From contig ONZQ02000011.1 of NCBI GenBank assembly GCA_900312665.1, forward strand, positions 635,454 to 699,453: a stretch of DNA of 64,000 nt. Reading direction: 5' to 3'. The notes under the pieces are model-generated. The model was not told the DNA's origin. It worked only from the letters and a program-made list of their open reading frames with translations, and did no database searches. Each line of letters begins with the position of its first letter. The first letter of the stretch is position 1. The position numbers were made by a program, and so were the translations under genes. Positions 34,736 to 47,668 of this stretch are shown piece by piece. Source of the stretch: Cephalotrichum gorgonifer (Eukaryota > Ascomycota > Sordariomycetes > Microascales > Microascaceae).

Positions 34736-36698
34736 ATGGGAAACAGCCAGGGAAAGCCCATCGACCTCGATGGCGAAGGTACGCTACGTCTCAAACCTTT
34801 TTGACATCTTGAGTTCGAGGCCTTGACCTAACCAGAAATTCTCCCTATGTAGTTAACCTCAACCACTTCAGACTCCTAAGGGTAGTCGGCCGTGGTGCCT
34901 TTGGCAAGGTCCGAATTGTCGAGAGGAAGGACACCAACCTGTCGTTTGCTCTCAAATACATCAGGAAAGATGAGGGTACGCACTCGAAGCACCTCGCTTC
35001 TTCCAAACGCTCTGCCGTGTTTGCCCCGCGCAGGGGATTCCAAACTAATCACGTCTGCTTCTAGTTGTGCGATCCGAGAGCGTCCGCAATATCATACGGG
35101 AGCGCCGAATGCTGGAGCAGGTGAACCATCCGTTTATATGTAATTTGCGGTACAGCTTTCAGGATATTGAGTACATGTATGAACACCGGTCCCGCTGTAG
35201 CCCTCCCCCTCCAAAGCCTCTGCTAACGACCCGGTCCCGACAGGTATCTTGTGGTCGATCTAATGAGCGGCGGCGACTTGCGTTTCCACATAGCGAGAAA
35301 GACGTTCACCGAGGACGCCGTCAGGTTTTGGATTGCGGAGTTGGGCTGCGCCCTACGATATATCCACAAGCAGGGCATCATCCACCGAGATATAAAGCCC
35401 GATAACGTTCTCTTAGACTCAGACGGGCATGTCCACTTGACGGACTTTGTAAGTTTGTCCCGGACGGACGAGCTTGGGCTCCATTAGCAATGGCCACCGC
35501 TAACGACGGTCTCAGAATGTTGCCTCTGACGTGGTGCCTGGGAGGACTATGACGAGCAAATCGGGGACATTGGCGTATCTCGCGCCGGAGGTCTACTCTG
35601 GAAAGGGGTATGACGTGCGAGCCGACTGGTGGTCTCTCGGCGTCACGTTTTACGAGTGCATATACAACAAGGTAAGATTTTGCCGCACGAGGACGACCTC
35701 GTTTTTAGACAACCCGTGTCCTCGATCCTTGCACTACCTTATTGGTCACCGTACTAATATGCCACTTTTGTCTACAGCGTCCTTTCGACGGTGGTTCGGA
35801 ATCAACACTCTCGTCGCAAATCCTCGGCGGGAAGCCAAAGTTCCCCGTAACGCAACCTCCGGTAACAATGGAATGCTTATTCGCCATCAGCGCGGCGCTA
35901 GAGCACGATCGAGACAGGCGGCTAGGGTCCACGTGGGAGAGCTTTACGCAGCACGACTTCTTCCGGTCGATCAACTTCGAGAACCTGGAGCTCAAGAGGA
36001 TAGATCCGGTATTCGTGCCGTCCTCAGAGAAGACGAACTTTGACGCGACGTACGACCTGGAGGAGCTGCTGCTCGAGGAGGCGCCCCTGGAGGCGAGGGC
36101 ACGGCGGCAGAAGCCCCGCGACCGGTTAAAGGACGACGCGACGGACAAGGAGATTCGCGAGGACGAGCTGTACCGGATGATCGAGACGGACTTTAAGCCG
36201 TTCGACTATACCGTTGCGGCGATCAAGAAGTACGGCCCCCTAATAACACAGATGGACCAGAACGGCATGCATGTACCACAGCCCAACCAAGGCCCACCCA
36301 TGGCCATAACGACCGACGAGGCGACCTCGGCGCCGCTACCGAGTACGAACGGGACGTCGCCGCGCGACAGCACCGCCATAATGGACGCGCAACGCGCGCG
36401 GCCCCCCAACCGCAACCCGCCTGAGCGGCCGCCACCCATCGCGCCCGTGGCGGGTAGGCGTGTCACGGGCCCGGGAGGGGGCGTGCAGGTGACGCTGGAT
36501 GGCAAGGGGAGCTGGTCGGAGCTCGCGAGGCAGGACGCGACGCTGCCGACGGACGCGAGCTACGCTGACGGCTCGAAGCAGGACACCGGCGGGGGCATGT
36601 TCGGGTTCTTGAGGGGGAAGAAGGGGAGGTCGCATAGCCCGAAGCCCAGGGAGAGGGGAGTACTGGGGAAGGAGGGGGCGAGGGTGGTAATTGGGTGA
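34736..36698 (+). CDS. YANK/STK32-type serine-threonine kinase, putatively myristoylated
   Basis: AGC-related kinase of the YANK (STK32) group. Six exons (34736-34778, 34853-34975, 35065-35176, 35244-35448, 35516-35671, 35778-36698) encode 519 residues; all phases agree. The N-terminus MGNSQGKP has the Gly2 context for N-myristoylation, as in animal STK32. Kinase landmarks: GRGAFGKV glycine loop, FALKYIRK lysine, catalytic HRDIKPDN, and LTDFN in place of the usual DFG, which is itself a YANK feature. The activation segment ends with LAPEVYSG, and DWWSLGVTFYE follows. The tail after about residue 310 keeps the family-like segment FRSINFENLELKRIDPVFVP. It then becomes disordered, Pro/Arg-rich, and ends in a basic GFLRGKKGRSHSPKPR stretch. 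Substrates are unknown. Confidence 0.92.
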
Positions 36699-37942
36699 GG
36701 GTGACAAGGGGGAGGGGGAACAGGCGGAGGAGGGTGAACGGATTTTCTATTTCGTTTTCTTGTTATCTTTTTTTTGCATACCGGTCTCTCCGGTTTGGAT
36801 GGGAGATAGGGAGCAGGGGTAAGAATGCGCATTTCTAACCCAGGTCTGGCCGGCATCTATTCCATCTGGAAGAGGAATACGACTTGTTGTCGGGGAGAAA
36901 GAGGGGGGAAGGGGTTGGGAAAGGAGGAGATACCATAACCATACCATAGAATGATGTTGGGATAAAGTGATGAAAACGAAGGGGATATTCGTTTTTTATC
37001 GCTTATTATCATTCCGGGCGCCCTGTTACGTATTTTTTCTTATTGACCCGTTTTCAACTGTACAAAACACTCTTCTTTTTGGTACTTGATCTTGTTTTCT
37101 TGCCAGCTTTTTGTTATTTTAGTATGCTACGCGATACGTTAACGTTAGTATTGAGACCCTTGATCGCTTTATTGGTTCACCACTTGGTTCATCTCATGTT
37201 GTTGTTGTCCCTGGCTCTCGTTCGCGAACTTTTTCGGGCAGCTGGGGAATATATGTCTCATGAGTGCTTTCCTTTTATTGTTTTTTGGGGGGGGGGAGTA
37301 GAGGGCGTTAGAGAGGGAAGGGGAGAGCATGTTGGCGTCTGGCGTCTGGCGTCTCTGCCGCTGAACTTCTGGGAGGGGTGTAGAGGAGCTCATAGACGCT
37401 GAAGTGGTTCTCAAGGGGGAGGGAGCGTGGGAGGAGATAGGATCCAGGGGATAGATAGGAATGAGTGAGAGCAATGGGCAAGACTCCTGAGGGTTGGTCC
37501 AGAGAGAGAGTGTGTGTCAGATGACGGATGAATCGCGAAAAAAAACACTTTGATAGGAATCCTATGCAATATGCTATGCCCCTAACTCCAACCCCCCAAC
37601 CCATATCCCCCTTCCCCCTTTATACTCCTTTCCTACTCCGATATCTTTCTCCGTCTGTGACTCAAAACCCCTTACTCAAAAACCAAAAGGAAGCAAGAAA
37701 CACAAATGCCGAAAAAAAAGCTTTCTCTCCCCGGGTACACCGCCCTCCTTTTCTTACTCTCGAAAAGTCCTCGGATAACGATGCTTTTGTCCCAGATAAT
37801 GTCCAACAGCGGAGCTCACCTGTTACACACCAAGTGATTCCCAGCACTCAGTCTAGAAACCATCCCGTCCCCCGTTTTTAAACGGCACAATCGCCCGAAC
37901 CTCCCTGGGGCCACCCCCTACTCCCCAAAAAAACAAACCCCC
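36699..37942. other. Convergent 3' intergenic region
   Basis: Between the kinase (+) and MED13 (-). AT-rich with T and A runs, plus three tandem copies of GGCGTCT near 37333-37353. No gene seen. Confidence 0.5.
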
Positions 37943-40900
37943 TCACATCAGCAAATACAGAGCCCTGACCCCCTTCTCCGCCGCCGCGACATGCCACGGT
38001 CGGACGTCCGCCTCCCCCGTGACCCCCCTCACCCTCCCGAGCGTCCCCAGCGCCCTAAAGTGCCCCAGCATCTCCCTCAGCAGGCCCTCCTGCTGCCGCG
38101 GGCCGCCGTCAGCCTGCAGCATGTTGACCTCCATCACGACGGGCGGGTCCTCGGGCCGCGTGCCCCCCCTCTTGACGAGATACCCGCTGAACAGAGAGGG
38201 GCTGGGCGGGCCCGCGGGCACCGAAGAGGTGGAGAGCCTGTGCGCGAGGACGCAGCCCCATGACTGGTCCATCGTGTCTATCAGTATCTTGTCCGCCGCG
38301 CTGTCAGGGACCCCGCCGCCCGCGTCCCCCGGCGTCCCTGGCGGGGCCGGCGTGGCGGGCGGGTTGCCCCCGCTCTGCTCAGGCGAGAGGATCGATGACG
38401 CCTGGGGCGTTGAGGCCGGCGTGCTGTAGATCGCCGCCGACACCGACGCGCTCAGCCTCACCGCCGGCGGCACGAGCTGAAGCGACGGGCTCGTGTCGAC
38501 GGCGAGCAGCACGAGGCTGACCTTGGCCTTGGACTCCGTCTGCGCGAGCCCGGTCCAGAAGTCCGCCTCGTCGGCCCCCATGGCGCCACACTTCGTGATC
38601 ACGACCCGCCAGTGCACCCTCCAGATCGATATGAGGTCGTGCGTCGTCTCCCAGATCTCGTGGGCGACGTCGTTGAAGGGCGTCGAGGGCCGCGCCCCCT
38701 TGCGGCCCAGGCAGTACGAGGCCGTCATCTGCTGCCGGCCCCGCGAGTCCGTCCACGCCGCCGTGATCCACCTGCCGTCGACGCTGGGCGCGTAAGCGAC
38801 GTGGATAAACGAATTCTCGTGCATGATGGAGGCCGAGGGCGTCGGCGACAGGCCGAACTCCATGAATCGAGGCCCCACCTGCTCGAGCATGATGGACGGC
38901 GCCGGCATGGGCCCGCCAAACATCGTGCACCTGTCATACGTCTCCAGGCAGAGCTTGAGGAGCTCCGCCGGAGGCTGGATGACTATCGAAGACGGTGCGG
39001 CCACGAAGTCGAGCGGTACGAGCTGCAGAACAAGTTCGTTTGACGGTGCGTTCTTCGATATCGATGAGCTGTACGCCTCCGAGAGCTGGCGGAACGACGT
39101 GCACGCCTCGACTATGGAGCTCGGGTTCGTAGGCGAGTAGATGAAGAAGATGACAAAGTTCTTCTCCGTGTCCGCCGACACCCGCAAGGCCTGGCACAAT
39201 GTCTCCGTGCGTTCCGCGAGCGCGGAGCTTATACGGGGGAACACGTATCCCGGTGTGACAGAGATCCTGTCCACGTCGTAGTCGACAAGCCCGTCCGAGA
39301 TCTCACTCGTCGACGGGAGGCGTTCAAAGGCGCCCATCTTCATGGACTCGTACATGGTCTTGACCCGGTCGAGGAACAGCCCGACGTTGTCCGCCATCCC
39401 CTCCCAGCCCTGGAACACACACGCCGCCTGGATATTCTTCGGGCCCAGGCAAGGTCCCAGCCCCAAGCTTTCCCAGAATGGGATGGCCGACGGGAGGACC
39501 GTGAGGCTTGACTCGCCTCGCTTTACTTCCAGATGGCAGGGCAGTATCTGGTACACGGAGGTGGCGGGCTCAGTCGGGTCGCGCCCCGGAACCGGTCGCG
39601 GTTGAAGGTGGTTCCTCGTGGGCGGCGCCGGCTGCGGGGTTCCGTCCTGGATTTCTGCAAGGGCCGTGAGCTGACACTCGACTGCTCCGCCTAGATACCC
39701 CGAGATGGAATCCCGTAGCGTCCTGAGCGTCTGCCGCGCCATCGAGGCCAGCTGCCGTCTCCTGTCAGGGCCCGGTACCGGCGGCCCTCCGGGGGAGCCG
39801 TCATGCGTGATTTCTAGGGTGCCGGTGGCTGCTTGCTCAGTGAGAACCTGCGCGACCGCGATCATGTCCTCATCGGGTAGTGACAGCTGGAGGGCAAGCG
39901 GCTCAGGATCCGCGAAGAGCTTGTGCACTGGAACATCTGCTGGCCCAATTTTACCGAGCCGGGGCAGCTCCAGGGCGAAGTTAGGATCAGACTCTTCTGA
40001 GAGCTCAACGTCCCTAAGCGATGTAGCCTGTGATACTAAGTCGTCTTCATAGTTTGTCCGTTTGAGGCCTATAGACTTGACAGTTGAGAAAGCCTCCTCG
40101 CTAGAGACGCTTGAATCGTCTTGATCAGAAACTGTGCTCGCATCGTCCCCATCTGCTGAAAAATGGTCAAGTTTCATGGGGCTAGCATGTATAGAACTCG
40201 ACTCAAGAACGCTTGTAATTCGTGCGATCAATGCGCTCTGGTTCTCCGGGAGGCCATTAAGACCCTTGTTATGCTTTCCGTGGTGCTTCAGATAGTCGGT
40301 CGTGGGCGGGGCCTTCTTCGCATTCGACAGGTCCTTTTTGGGCTCCCAGGTAACAGCATATTTGCCGCCATTGGCGTACTTGCTAGTTACAGGATTAAGG
40401 ATGTGGTCGAATTCAACCGTGTCGTACGCGCTCTTTCTCCTCAGGGGTAGAGGCCGACCTGGTCGCGGCGGGTGGTAGAGGGTCGTGCGAACGCGCTTAA
40501 AGACCGTGTCGGGATCGAACGGACTGTGCTCCCGCTTCAGTTTCCCGCCGTTGGCTCCGGCGCCGGGCTTGGAAGCAGACGCCGCATCATCCCCTAGACT
40601 ACTTCTCGCATGTCTCAGCTCTGGTTTAGCAAAGACTGGCGACTCCCGCTTAATGATCGGCTCTTTGGCAGGAGAGCTAGCAGGGGCTTCTATTTCCACC
40701 CCATTCGTTGACGGTGCAGGTGGTGGCGCGGGGAGTAGCTCAAATCGCTGGCTTCCTCCAAGGATAGGGGCTCGCGGTCCCGGGACGTGCATATCCGGTA
40801 GCACGTCGTCCACCTGGAGCTCCGTGGTCTCCGTCGGCTCATCAAAGAAGTTAAAGTCGGCATCTGTAAGCTCGGCGTCGTTGAACATGTCCCCGCCCAG

Positions 40901-42628
40901 GTCGTCGAAGAGGTTGTCGGAATCACCGAGGTAGGGCACTTCGTTTCGTTCGCGTTCGGTATATGCCTCCGCCACGGGTGCCGCATTCGACATGACGACG
41001 TCCGTGTCCACAACAGACACGGCTGGGGGCGGGGGTTGCGGACTGGCGGCGGGCCCACCTAAGCTCGGCGTAGGAGCATTTGGGTTTTGAACCCCGTCCG
41101 GAGGAGTGGGATACATGACGCCAGCCGCGGCAGGTGGTACATTTGCCGCGCGCTGCAGGGCTAGTGGTGAGTTTCCGCTCACTTGCTGCTGTGATCGCAC
41201 TTCGGGGTCTGACAGCGGGTCTCGCGTCGTCGCCGCATCTCGCTCCCGCTTTCGCTCAGCTAGCATGCCGTTCCGTTCCGGCGTTTCTAGGGCCCAAGCC
41301 TTTGCGCTTGCCAGGGGGTCGTAGGACTCGGTGTAGCCAAGCAACATATTCCCACCCACGCGGCTCACGGGTGGTAAGCTGGCGAGCTGCTTCCGGAAAC
41401 AAAGAAATGCTGGCCAGGATATGGCTGTGGTTGTGTTAATAGTAATAGGGGGGCGTCCCTCCTGTCGGGGGTCAATGATCTTTTGGCGAGGGATCTTAAT
41501 AGTTATCCATGGCGTTGAATCGAGGACTTCTGCTGATAGCCCCTTCAGCCGAAGCAGTCTAGTACAGACCTCCCGCCACGGGCAGGATCTTGAGTCTCGA
41601 AAACGACTGGCTTGGGTATCAGGCGTCTGTGCGACCCCGTTGTCAAGATGCGGAAAGGGGAGGTCGGGCATGAGCTGATAGAACGCTCGTACCCCAAATG
41701 GGGCGACAAGGATCCGTGTATCAGTGAGGTTTGGCGTAGGGAGGAGAGGTTGCGGTTTACCGAGGGACAAGAACCCGGTGGCAGGGTATAAGCCGAGACT
41801 GACGATCAGGGAGCCAATGGGCGATAGGTAGACACGAAAGGTGGCTACTGCGGGAGGTTTTGACGCCAATCCATCCTGAAGATCATCCAGGTGCTGGCCG
41901 GCGGGGGAGATTAGGACGGTGCGACTGTCCAGGGGTATGGCGCCGGTCCGCCGGACGAGATCTGAAAGTAGTGTTCCAAGCAAGGCCATCACAAAATTCT
42001 CGTAGGCGTCGTTGATCGTCAAAGCCCCGGACGGCGCGGGCTTCAAGTCCATTGACGCGCCCCATACTGGCGGCGAGGAGCTGGAGGCTGGGCTGAAGGA
42101 AGTCGCAGACTTCTGCCCCTGGTTCGCATCCGAAGCGGATCCGAGAGTCCCACTCGTCGGAGCACTACCGCCCTGCGGTCCCGGTACCCGCGGCCTAGAC
42201 AGGCTCATGGGTTCGAAAGACCCATCGTCTACCAGCGATAGCGTAACGCCCGGGATATCGAGATCATCGGGGAGTGTGGGACCCGCCGAGCTGCTGGAGA
42301 TGGGGTCATCCTTGCCGGTGACTTTAAAGTGCCATATTATGCTACGCGCGGTATCGAAGTGGGCTATGCATCCCCGACCCCTCAATAGAGCCTCGACGTC
42401 TTGTATTACCGTGGGATTGGGTCGTGACTGGTAGTCGCTCGTAGCCGAGAGCTCGTATGTTCGGTATGCGATGGAATAAATATTATGCTGATTCGTGACT
42501 GTTAGCCGCGGAACATCCAAAGCAACATCATCCAAGGGGGCTTGTCAGGGACTTGCGAGGGGGCTCCCGAAGCGATATATAGTACGTACAATTACAAGAG
42601 TATTAGTAGTGTATTCTCCCGCCTCCAT
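37943..42628 (-). CDS. SSN2: Mediator complex subunit 13 (Med13/Ssn2)
   Basis: Subunit of the Mediator CDK8 kinase module, which links Cdk8-CycC-Med12 to core Mediator and mostly represses transcription. Exon 1 (42628-42590) codes for 13 residues, MEAGEYTTNTLVI. A 102-bp intron with a GTACGT donor joins it in phase 0 to exon 2 (42487-37943), starting HNIYSIAYRTYE. The join gives the usual fungal Med13 start (NTL.I.NI.SIA.R.YE); the large frame on its own has no ATG at its start. Total 1527 residues. The N-terminal domain spans about 1-390, followed by a disordered Pro/Ser/Asp-rich middle and a basic segment with KREHSPFDPDTVFKRVRTTL. A PIWI-like middle and C-terminal domain follow, with HVAYAPSVDGRWITAAWTDS and SIWRVHWRVVITKCGAM. 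The last 110 residues include acidic and Pro-rich loops typical of the family. Confidence 0.92.
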
Positions 42629-43717
42629 GTCGCTGGCTGCCCTGGCGCAAGCGACGGGTGGCGAGAGGAAGCCGTGGGCGTGGGACCCACGGATGATGGG
42701 ATGGGATGAGGCGTCGGCCAGGCGCGATTACGATTCTCCGCCGGATCTCATCGGGATGCTGTCGCGAAGGTGTTGGCGGTCGGGGTTGGTGGCAGACGGA
42801 GAATGGCTGAAGCAGCTCTCCATCTCAGAGGCGAAATCGGTCTGAGGGTTTTGTTCGGGGATAAGGAGAGATGAAATGGGATGGACTAGACAAAGGAGAG
42901 GCAGTGATGTGACATTGCCAGGGTGGCTTCGGGTAAGCGGGCTGCGGATGATGGACGCGAAAAAGTTGTTTTATACAAAGGCAGGTGTGGAAGCCAGATA
43001 TTAAACAGCGGATATTCGTGAGCGGTTTCGGTAGTTCGATGGTGCGCGTGTTCAAGCTATGTGGTTGGATCTCAGTTCATCGCAAGTCCACGGTACAAGT
43101 ATGGTAGTTGGGCAGATGGGACGGGCGGGCCTGTCGCTTTGCGCGGCTGATGTAATACTTAATTAATACTGAACACTGACCCTTCACATACCGCTGGAAC
43201 TTCCCGGCGTAGGGGTCCCATCCTATTGATAGCGCTAAGATTCACGAGGTCTGTCATGTAATCAATCGCGCATAGGGTGTGGGGTAGGCAGAAGTACATT
43301 TACTCATGGCGAGACAATGATGAGATGGAAGCTCCCTCATTGGAAATTGAGGGTCCATGCCAGACAGCGCCCAGGAATTTTATATTCTTTGGCTAAAAGT
43401 CATCATGGACGACTCTCTCAACCCACCCTCGCCCTTCGACCACCCGTGGCCCTAACAGATGGAAGCGTGTGATGGTAATATGGCTTCTCGATGATTACCT
43501 ACCTTCGCTTGGTTCCACGTTGCCCGAGATTGAGATACAGTGAAGATATGGATCTCGCTCTATGCTGCCATCTTACGCGCAGAGTCGATTTCAAAGACGA
43601 GCTGTAGTACGCTGCATCGCATTCTACTCTATAGAACTTCCATCTCTGCCGACGCCATGTGTTGGATCCTAGAAAACGCTAGAAGAGTCTCGGTAGACAT
43701 TTCCACGGCGAAACGTC
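42629..43717. other. Intergenic: MED13 promoter and MTAP 3' end
   Basis: No supported gene. A short plus-strand open frame overlaps the first MED13 intron and promoter and is not supported. A GGTACAAGTA word lies near 43091. Confidence 0.5.
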
Positions 43718-44785
43718 CTACTCCTTCAAAAACCCAGGGAAGAGATACTCCACGTTCTTCACGGCCTCAGGACTCCTGGCCTCGGGCTTCGTCATGAACT
43801 TGACCGCACCCACCGACGCGCCCTCCAGATGCTTCGCCAGGACCAGATCGGTGTTATCCTTTTTCGTCAGCTGGTCAAGCACGGCTCCAACGACGTGCCT
43901 GGCATTCTTGCCATTGTGCTCCATAGCCGCCATGACCATCGCGACGTCTACGTCGTCGGTCCCACGCCAGCAGTCATAGTCAGTCGCCATGCAAATCATC
44001 TGGTAGGCGATCTCAGCCTCCCGTGCGAGCTTAGCCTCGGGAAGCGCAGACATGTTGATGACAGTGCCGCCCCAGCTGCGGTACATGTTCGACTCCGCCC
44101 TGGTCGAGAATTGAGGACCCTCTGGACTCACCCATTAGTCTCATATCGCCCCCAAAGCATCGGGAATTGACTCTTCTTACCCATGGCAATAATGGTTCCC
44201 TTCTCGTGAAGGACCACACCCTCACCCACCATGCTTGAGGCGCAAAGCTTCACCACATCGGCAAGCCCCTTATCGAATGGGTCCGCGAAACCAACGTGGC
44301 CCACGAGGCCCTTCTCAAAGAAAGTGAACGGGCGGACACCCTTGGTCCTGTCAATGATCTGGTCGGGGATCACGAAGTCCATGGGCTTGACCTCCTCCTG
44401 GAGGGACCCGACAGCGGAGAAGGCGATGATGCTGCGGACACCGATGAACCGTAGGGCAGCGATGTTGGCCCGCGAGGGCACCTCGTGGGGAGCGAACTGG
44501 TGGGCGGCACCGTGGCGGGCGAGGAACGCTACGGGGACTCCATTGTGCCGAGCGATGAGGATGGGCGACGAGGGGAAGCCCCACGGCGTCTCGGGGTTGA
44601 CAGTGGCTACGGGCTCGAAGCCGGGGATGCGGCTGAGTCCGGTCCCGCCGATCACGGCGATGTGGACGGGTTCTGTGAGACGGTGTTAGACGGGCAATGC
44701 TGTAGCTGAAACGTCTCTAGGGTGGGCGAGTCATGGGCTGAGTGAGTCGCGTGTTACCGGTGAATGTGGTGGTTTGTTCAGCCAT
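43718..44785 (-). CDS. MEU1: S-methyl-5'-thioadenosine phosphorylase
   Basis: Phosphorolyses 5'-methylthioadenosine to adenine and methylthioribose-1-phosphate, the first step of methionine salvage. Three minus-strand exons (44785-44758, 44672-44181, 44121-43718), both junctions phase 1, encode 307 residues. Exon 1 gives MAEQTTTFT; the first junction yields EPVHIAVIGGTGLSRIPGF with the phosphate-binding GGTG loop. Later blocks are FLARHGAAHQFAPHEVPSRA, FSAVGSLQEEVKPMDFVIPD and, across the second junction, AMEGPQFSTRAES. Next is MYRSWGGTVINMS, which holds the substrate-binding Met and Ser. This matches the MTAP rather than the PNP subgroup. Length agrees with fungal MTAPs. It is divergent from ENP2 with about 465 bp between start codons. 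Confidence 0.94.
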
Positions 44786-45250
44786 CGCGGGGTTCGATTG
44801 GATGGTTACCAGCAGCAGATTTTTGTAAAAATGGTGAGGAGGGCCAAACGAAGTTTCCTGGATAGACTATATGTAAACTATAAGGTACGAGAACGCCAAA
44901 CAAATTTAGCAAGACTATGGTGAAACTCTAAAATATCGGGAGAAAAGAGGAGTTATTTATCTCACTCATCCTTTAGTGCCACACAACTACCAGAAGGCGT
45001 GCTGCTTACTTTCATCGGGGTTGGCTGAGGCAGGAGGGGTTGATACTACACAGGCTGTCCCGCTCTATCCCGCTGGCTCCGTACCCCACCAACAAGTTTC
45101 TTATCTTATCGCAACGCGCTGGTGGTGGCAGAAATTTTTATTTTTCTGATCTGTACCTCACCGATCACCTTGATTGACGGACAAAACCAACCACCAGCCA
45201 AATCTCCCCGACGCCGCACTCGGCACAATAAAAGAGGCAACGTCGCCAAG
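44786..45250. promoter_or_regulatory. Bidirectional promoter region, MTAP/ENP2
   Basis: 465 bp between the two divergent start codons. No obvious TATA box at either end, so shared control is inferred from position only. Confidence 0.5.
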
Positions 45251-47299
45251 ATGAAGCTCTCTAACCCAGACTCCGTGTCTGTGTACACGGTATGCGGCGG
45301 GGCGGGTAAAAATCTCCCGGACTGGCTTGCTCGACGCAGGAAGCGCAGCTTGAAGGAGGACGAGGAGTACCAGAACCGAGTCGAACTGCTCCAAGACTTC
45401 CACTTCGAAAGCGCATCGGTTGCCATCAGGATTTCAGATGATGGGAACTGGATCATGTCCACCGGGACGTATGTCTTCCCCCCTACCAATCCCCAGTGCG
45501 CAGCGGATCGCGTGATGCCTACCTCCACTCTTTAACTTTCCTCGTGCTGACATGGACGCAGATACAAACCGCAAATGCACATACACAACGTCCGAGAACT
45601 CTCGCTATCATACGCACGCCATACGACCTCCCTAAATACCTCCTTCCAGATCCTTTCATCCGACTACTCCAAATCCATACATCTCCAAAGTGACCGCAAA
45701 GTCGAGTTCCACACCCCCATGGGATTACACTACGAGACCCGCGTCCCCAGGTATGGCAGGGACATAATATACGATCGTCATTCCACCGAGGCACTCATCC
45801 CCGCCGTGGGATACGACGCAGACGGCCACGGCGAAGTATTCCGCATGAATCTCGAACAAGGGCGCTTCATGAGGAGTTACCAAATCGACATCGGCGAGGC
45901 GCAAGCCGGTGAGGGACTCCAGGGTGGTATCGATGCCGGGTGCGTGAACGTCGCGGCGATAGCGGAGACCACACACAACCTTCTAGCCTTCGGAACCTCG
46001 ATCGGAACAGTCGAGTTCTGGGATCCACGATCCAAGGCGCGCGTTGCCCGGCTCGCCGGGCAGAACGGGCAGGTTACGGCTTTAGACTTCAGCCCCACCG
46101 GATTGTCAATTGCCACAGGTTCGTCGAACGGTATAATACAGCTGTTCGACCTCCGGCGGCCCGTCCCGCTACTCACCAAGGATCAGGGATACGGATTCGC
46201 CGTACACAAGCTCATCCACATGACAACGGCCTCGCAGGAGAAGAAGATCCTGTCGGCCGACAAGAAGATCATCAAGATATGGGACGAGGCGGACGGCGAG
46301 CCCTGGACGTCCGCCGAGCCCGAGGTGGATATTAATGACGTGGCGTGGTGCAAAGACAGCGGACTCCTACTCACGGCCAACGAAGGGGAGTCCCAGCACG
46401 CCTTCTTCATACCGCAGCTCGGACCCGCACCGAAGTGGTGCACATTCCTAGATAACATCGTCGAGGAGCTAGCAGAGGAGAAGACGCCCGAGACCTACGA
46501 GAACTACAAGTTCCTCACGCTACCCGAGCTCAAGGAATACAGTCTATCTCACCTCATCGGCAAGACCCAGCTCCTCAGGCCTTACATGCACGGATACTTC
46601 GTCGCGTCGAAACTCTACGACCAGGCTCGCCTCATCGCGAACCCCTACGTCTGGGAAGAGGAGCGCGCGAAGAGGGTCAAGGAGAAGATCGAGAAGGAGA
46701 GGGAGTCGAGGATCCGCGGGAAGAAGAAGGTCAAGGTCAACCAGGCCGTCGTCGATAAGCTTCTTAAGAAGCAGGAGAATAGGGAGGAGGTGGACCTCAA
46801 GGCTGGCCTGCTGGGCGAGGACCGTTTCGGGAAGCTGTTCGAGGATGAGGAGTTCCAGGTCGACGAGACGAGCTTTGACTACCGGCTGGTTAACCCCAGT
46901 GCTGCTGCTGCGACTCATGCCGTGGTGGGTTCTAGGGCTCCCGGGTACTATCCCAAGGACCACAACCCGAAGGACGAGGTCGCGCCCCCGCGCTTTGCCG
47001 CAAAGGCCAACGCTAAAAAGGACGAGGGCGGCGACGTCACAATGCGGGTATCCTCTTCCCAAAGGCCCGGGCACTCCACCCGAGACTCTGCCCTGGGGTC
47101 GCGTGTGCGCGAGTCTGGCAAGATTGGCAAGTTGCGACCTAGTCGGGGTAACGTGGTGGGCGAGCAGACTATGAGCTTCGTACCGGCATCGAAGAAGAAG
47201 AGAGACCAGGACCACGAAGAAGAGCGGCAGATTCCTACCAGGACGAAGAGGACGGATCCGAGGAGGAGCGCAAGCGGGAATGCATTTAGGAGGTTGTAA
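45251..47299 (+). CDS. ENP2: Nucleolar WD40 protein ENP2/NOL10
   Basis: Essential small-subunit processome factor for 18S rRNA production. Exons 45251-45468 and 45562-47299 (phase 2) give 651 residues. The family start is intact: MKLSNPDSVSVYTVCGG, then LPDWLARRRKRSLKEDEEYQ. A WD40 propeller spans about residues 60-370 (for example TALDFSPTGLSIATGSSNG, KKIIKIWDEADG and DVAWCKDSGLLLTA). The segment FLDNIVEELAEEK and the Leu/Tyr-rich linker follow. A NUC153-like motif, EDRFGKLFEDEEFQVDETS, is near residue 488. The C-terminus is basic and disordered, with several KK/RR clusters (KKKRDQ, RTKRTDPRR), in line with nucleolar location. The ATG at 45251 gives the family N-terminus directly. Confidence 0.94.
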
Positions 47300-47668
47300 G
47301 TGGGGAAGGCGTTTTTACGTTCAATTTCTTCCACTTTTTCTTTGACGAGCTAGGAAGAAAAAAAGATATTGGAATATTTTGTACAAAAAGAATAAATGAT
47401 ACCCAATATCTTTTCTCCTGTTGCTTTCCACCGTACAAAGTTCTTCGTCAATATAGCGTAAACAAAAGCATGAACATTCAACCAAATATGACTAACATAG
47501 CCCCAAAACCGTTAGGATCTAAATCACCATGTAACGCCAAACCGTACTGCTCCGTAGAGCATAGGAAGAACCACATCCTTTCACCCATGAATCTACGTCT
47601 CAATGCCAACCTCCGCCGCCGCCTTCATATTAGCCCACGTCTCCTTTCCCCCCTTCGCCTCCACCCCT
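47300..47668. other. Convergent 3' intergenic region
   Basis: Between ENP2 (+) and the membrane protein gene (-). AT-rich. No gene seen. Confidence 0.5.

Noticed and set aside
42495..42845. Plus-strand open frame of 116 codons upstream of MED13
   Set aside because: It begins from a non-ATG codon context inside the first MED13 intron/exon region, has no family features, and overlaps the strongly supported minus-strand start of MED13.
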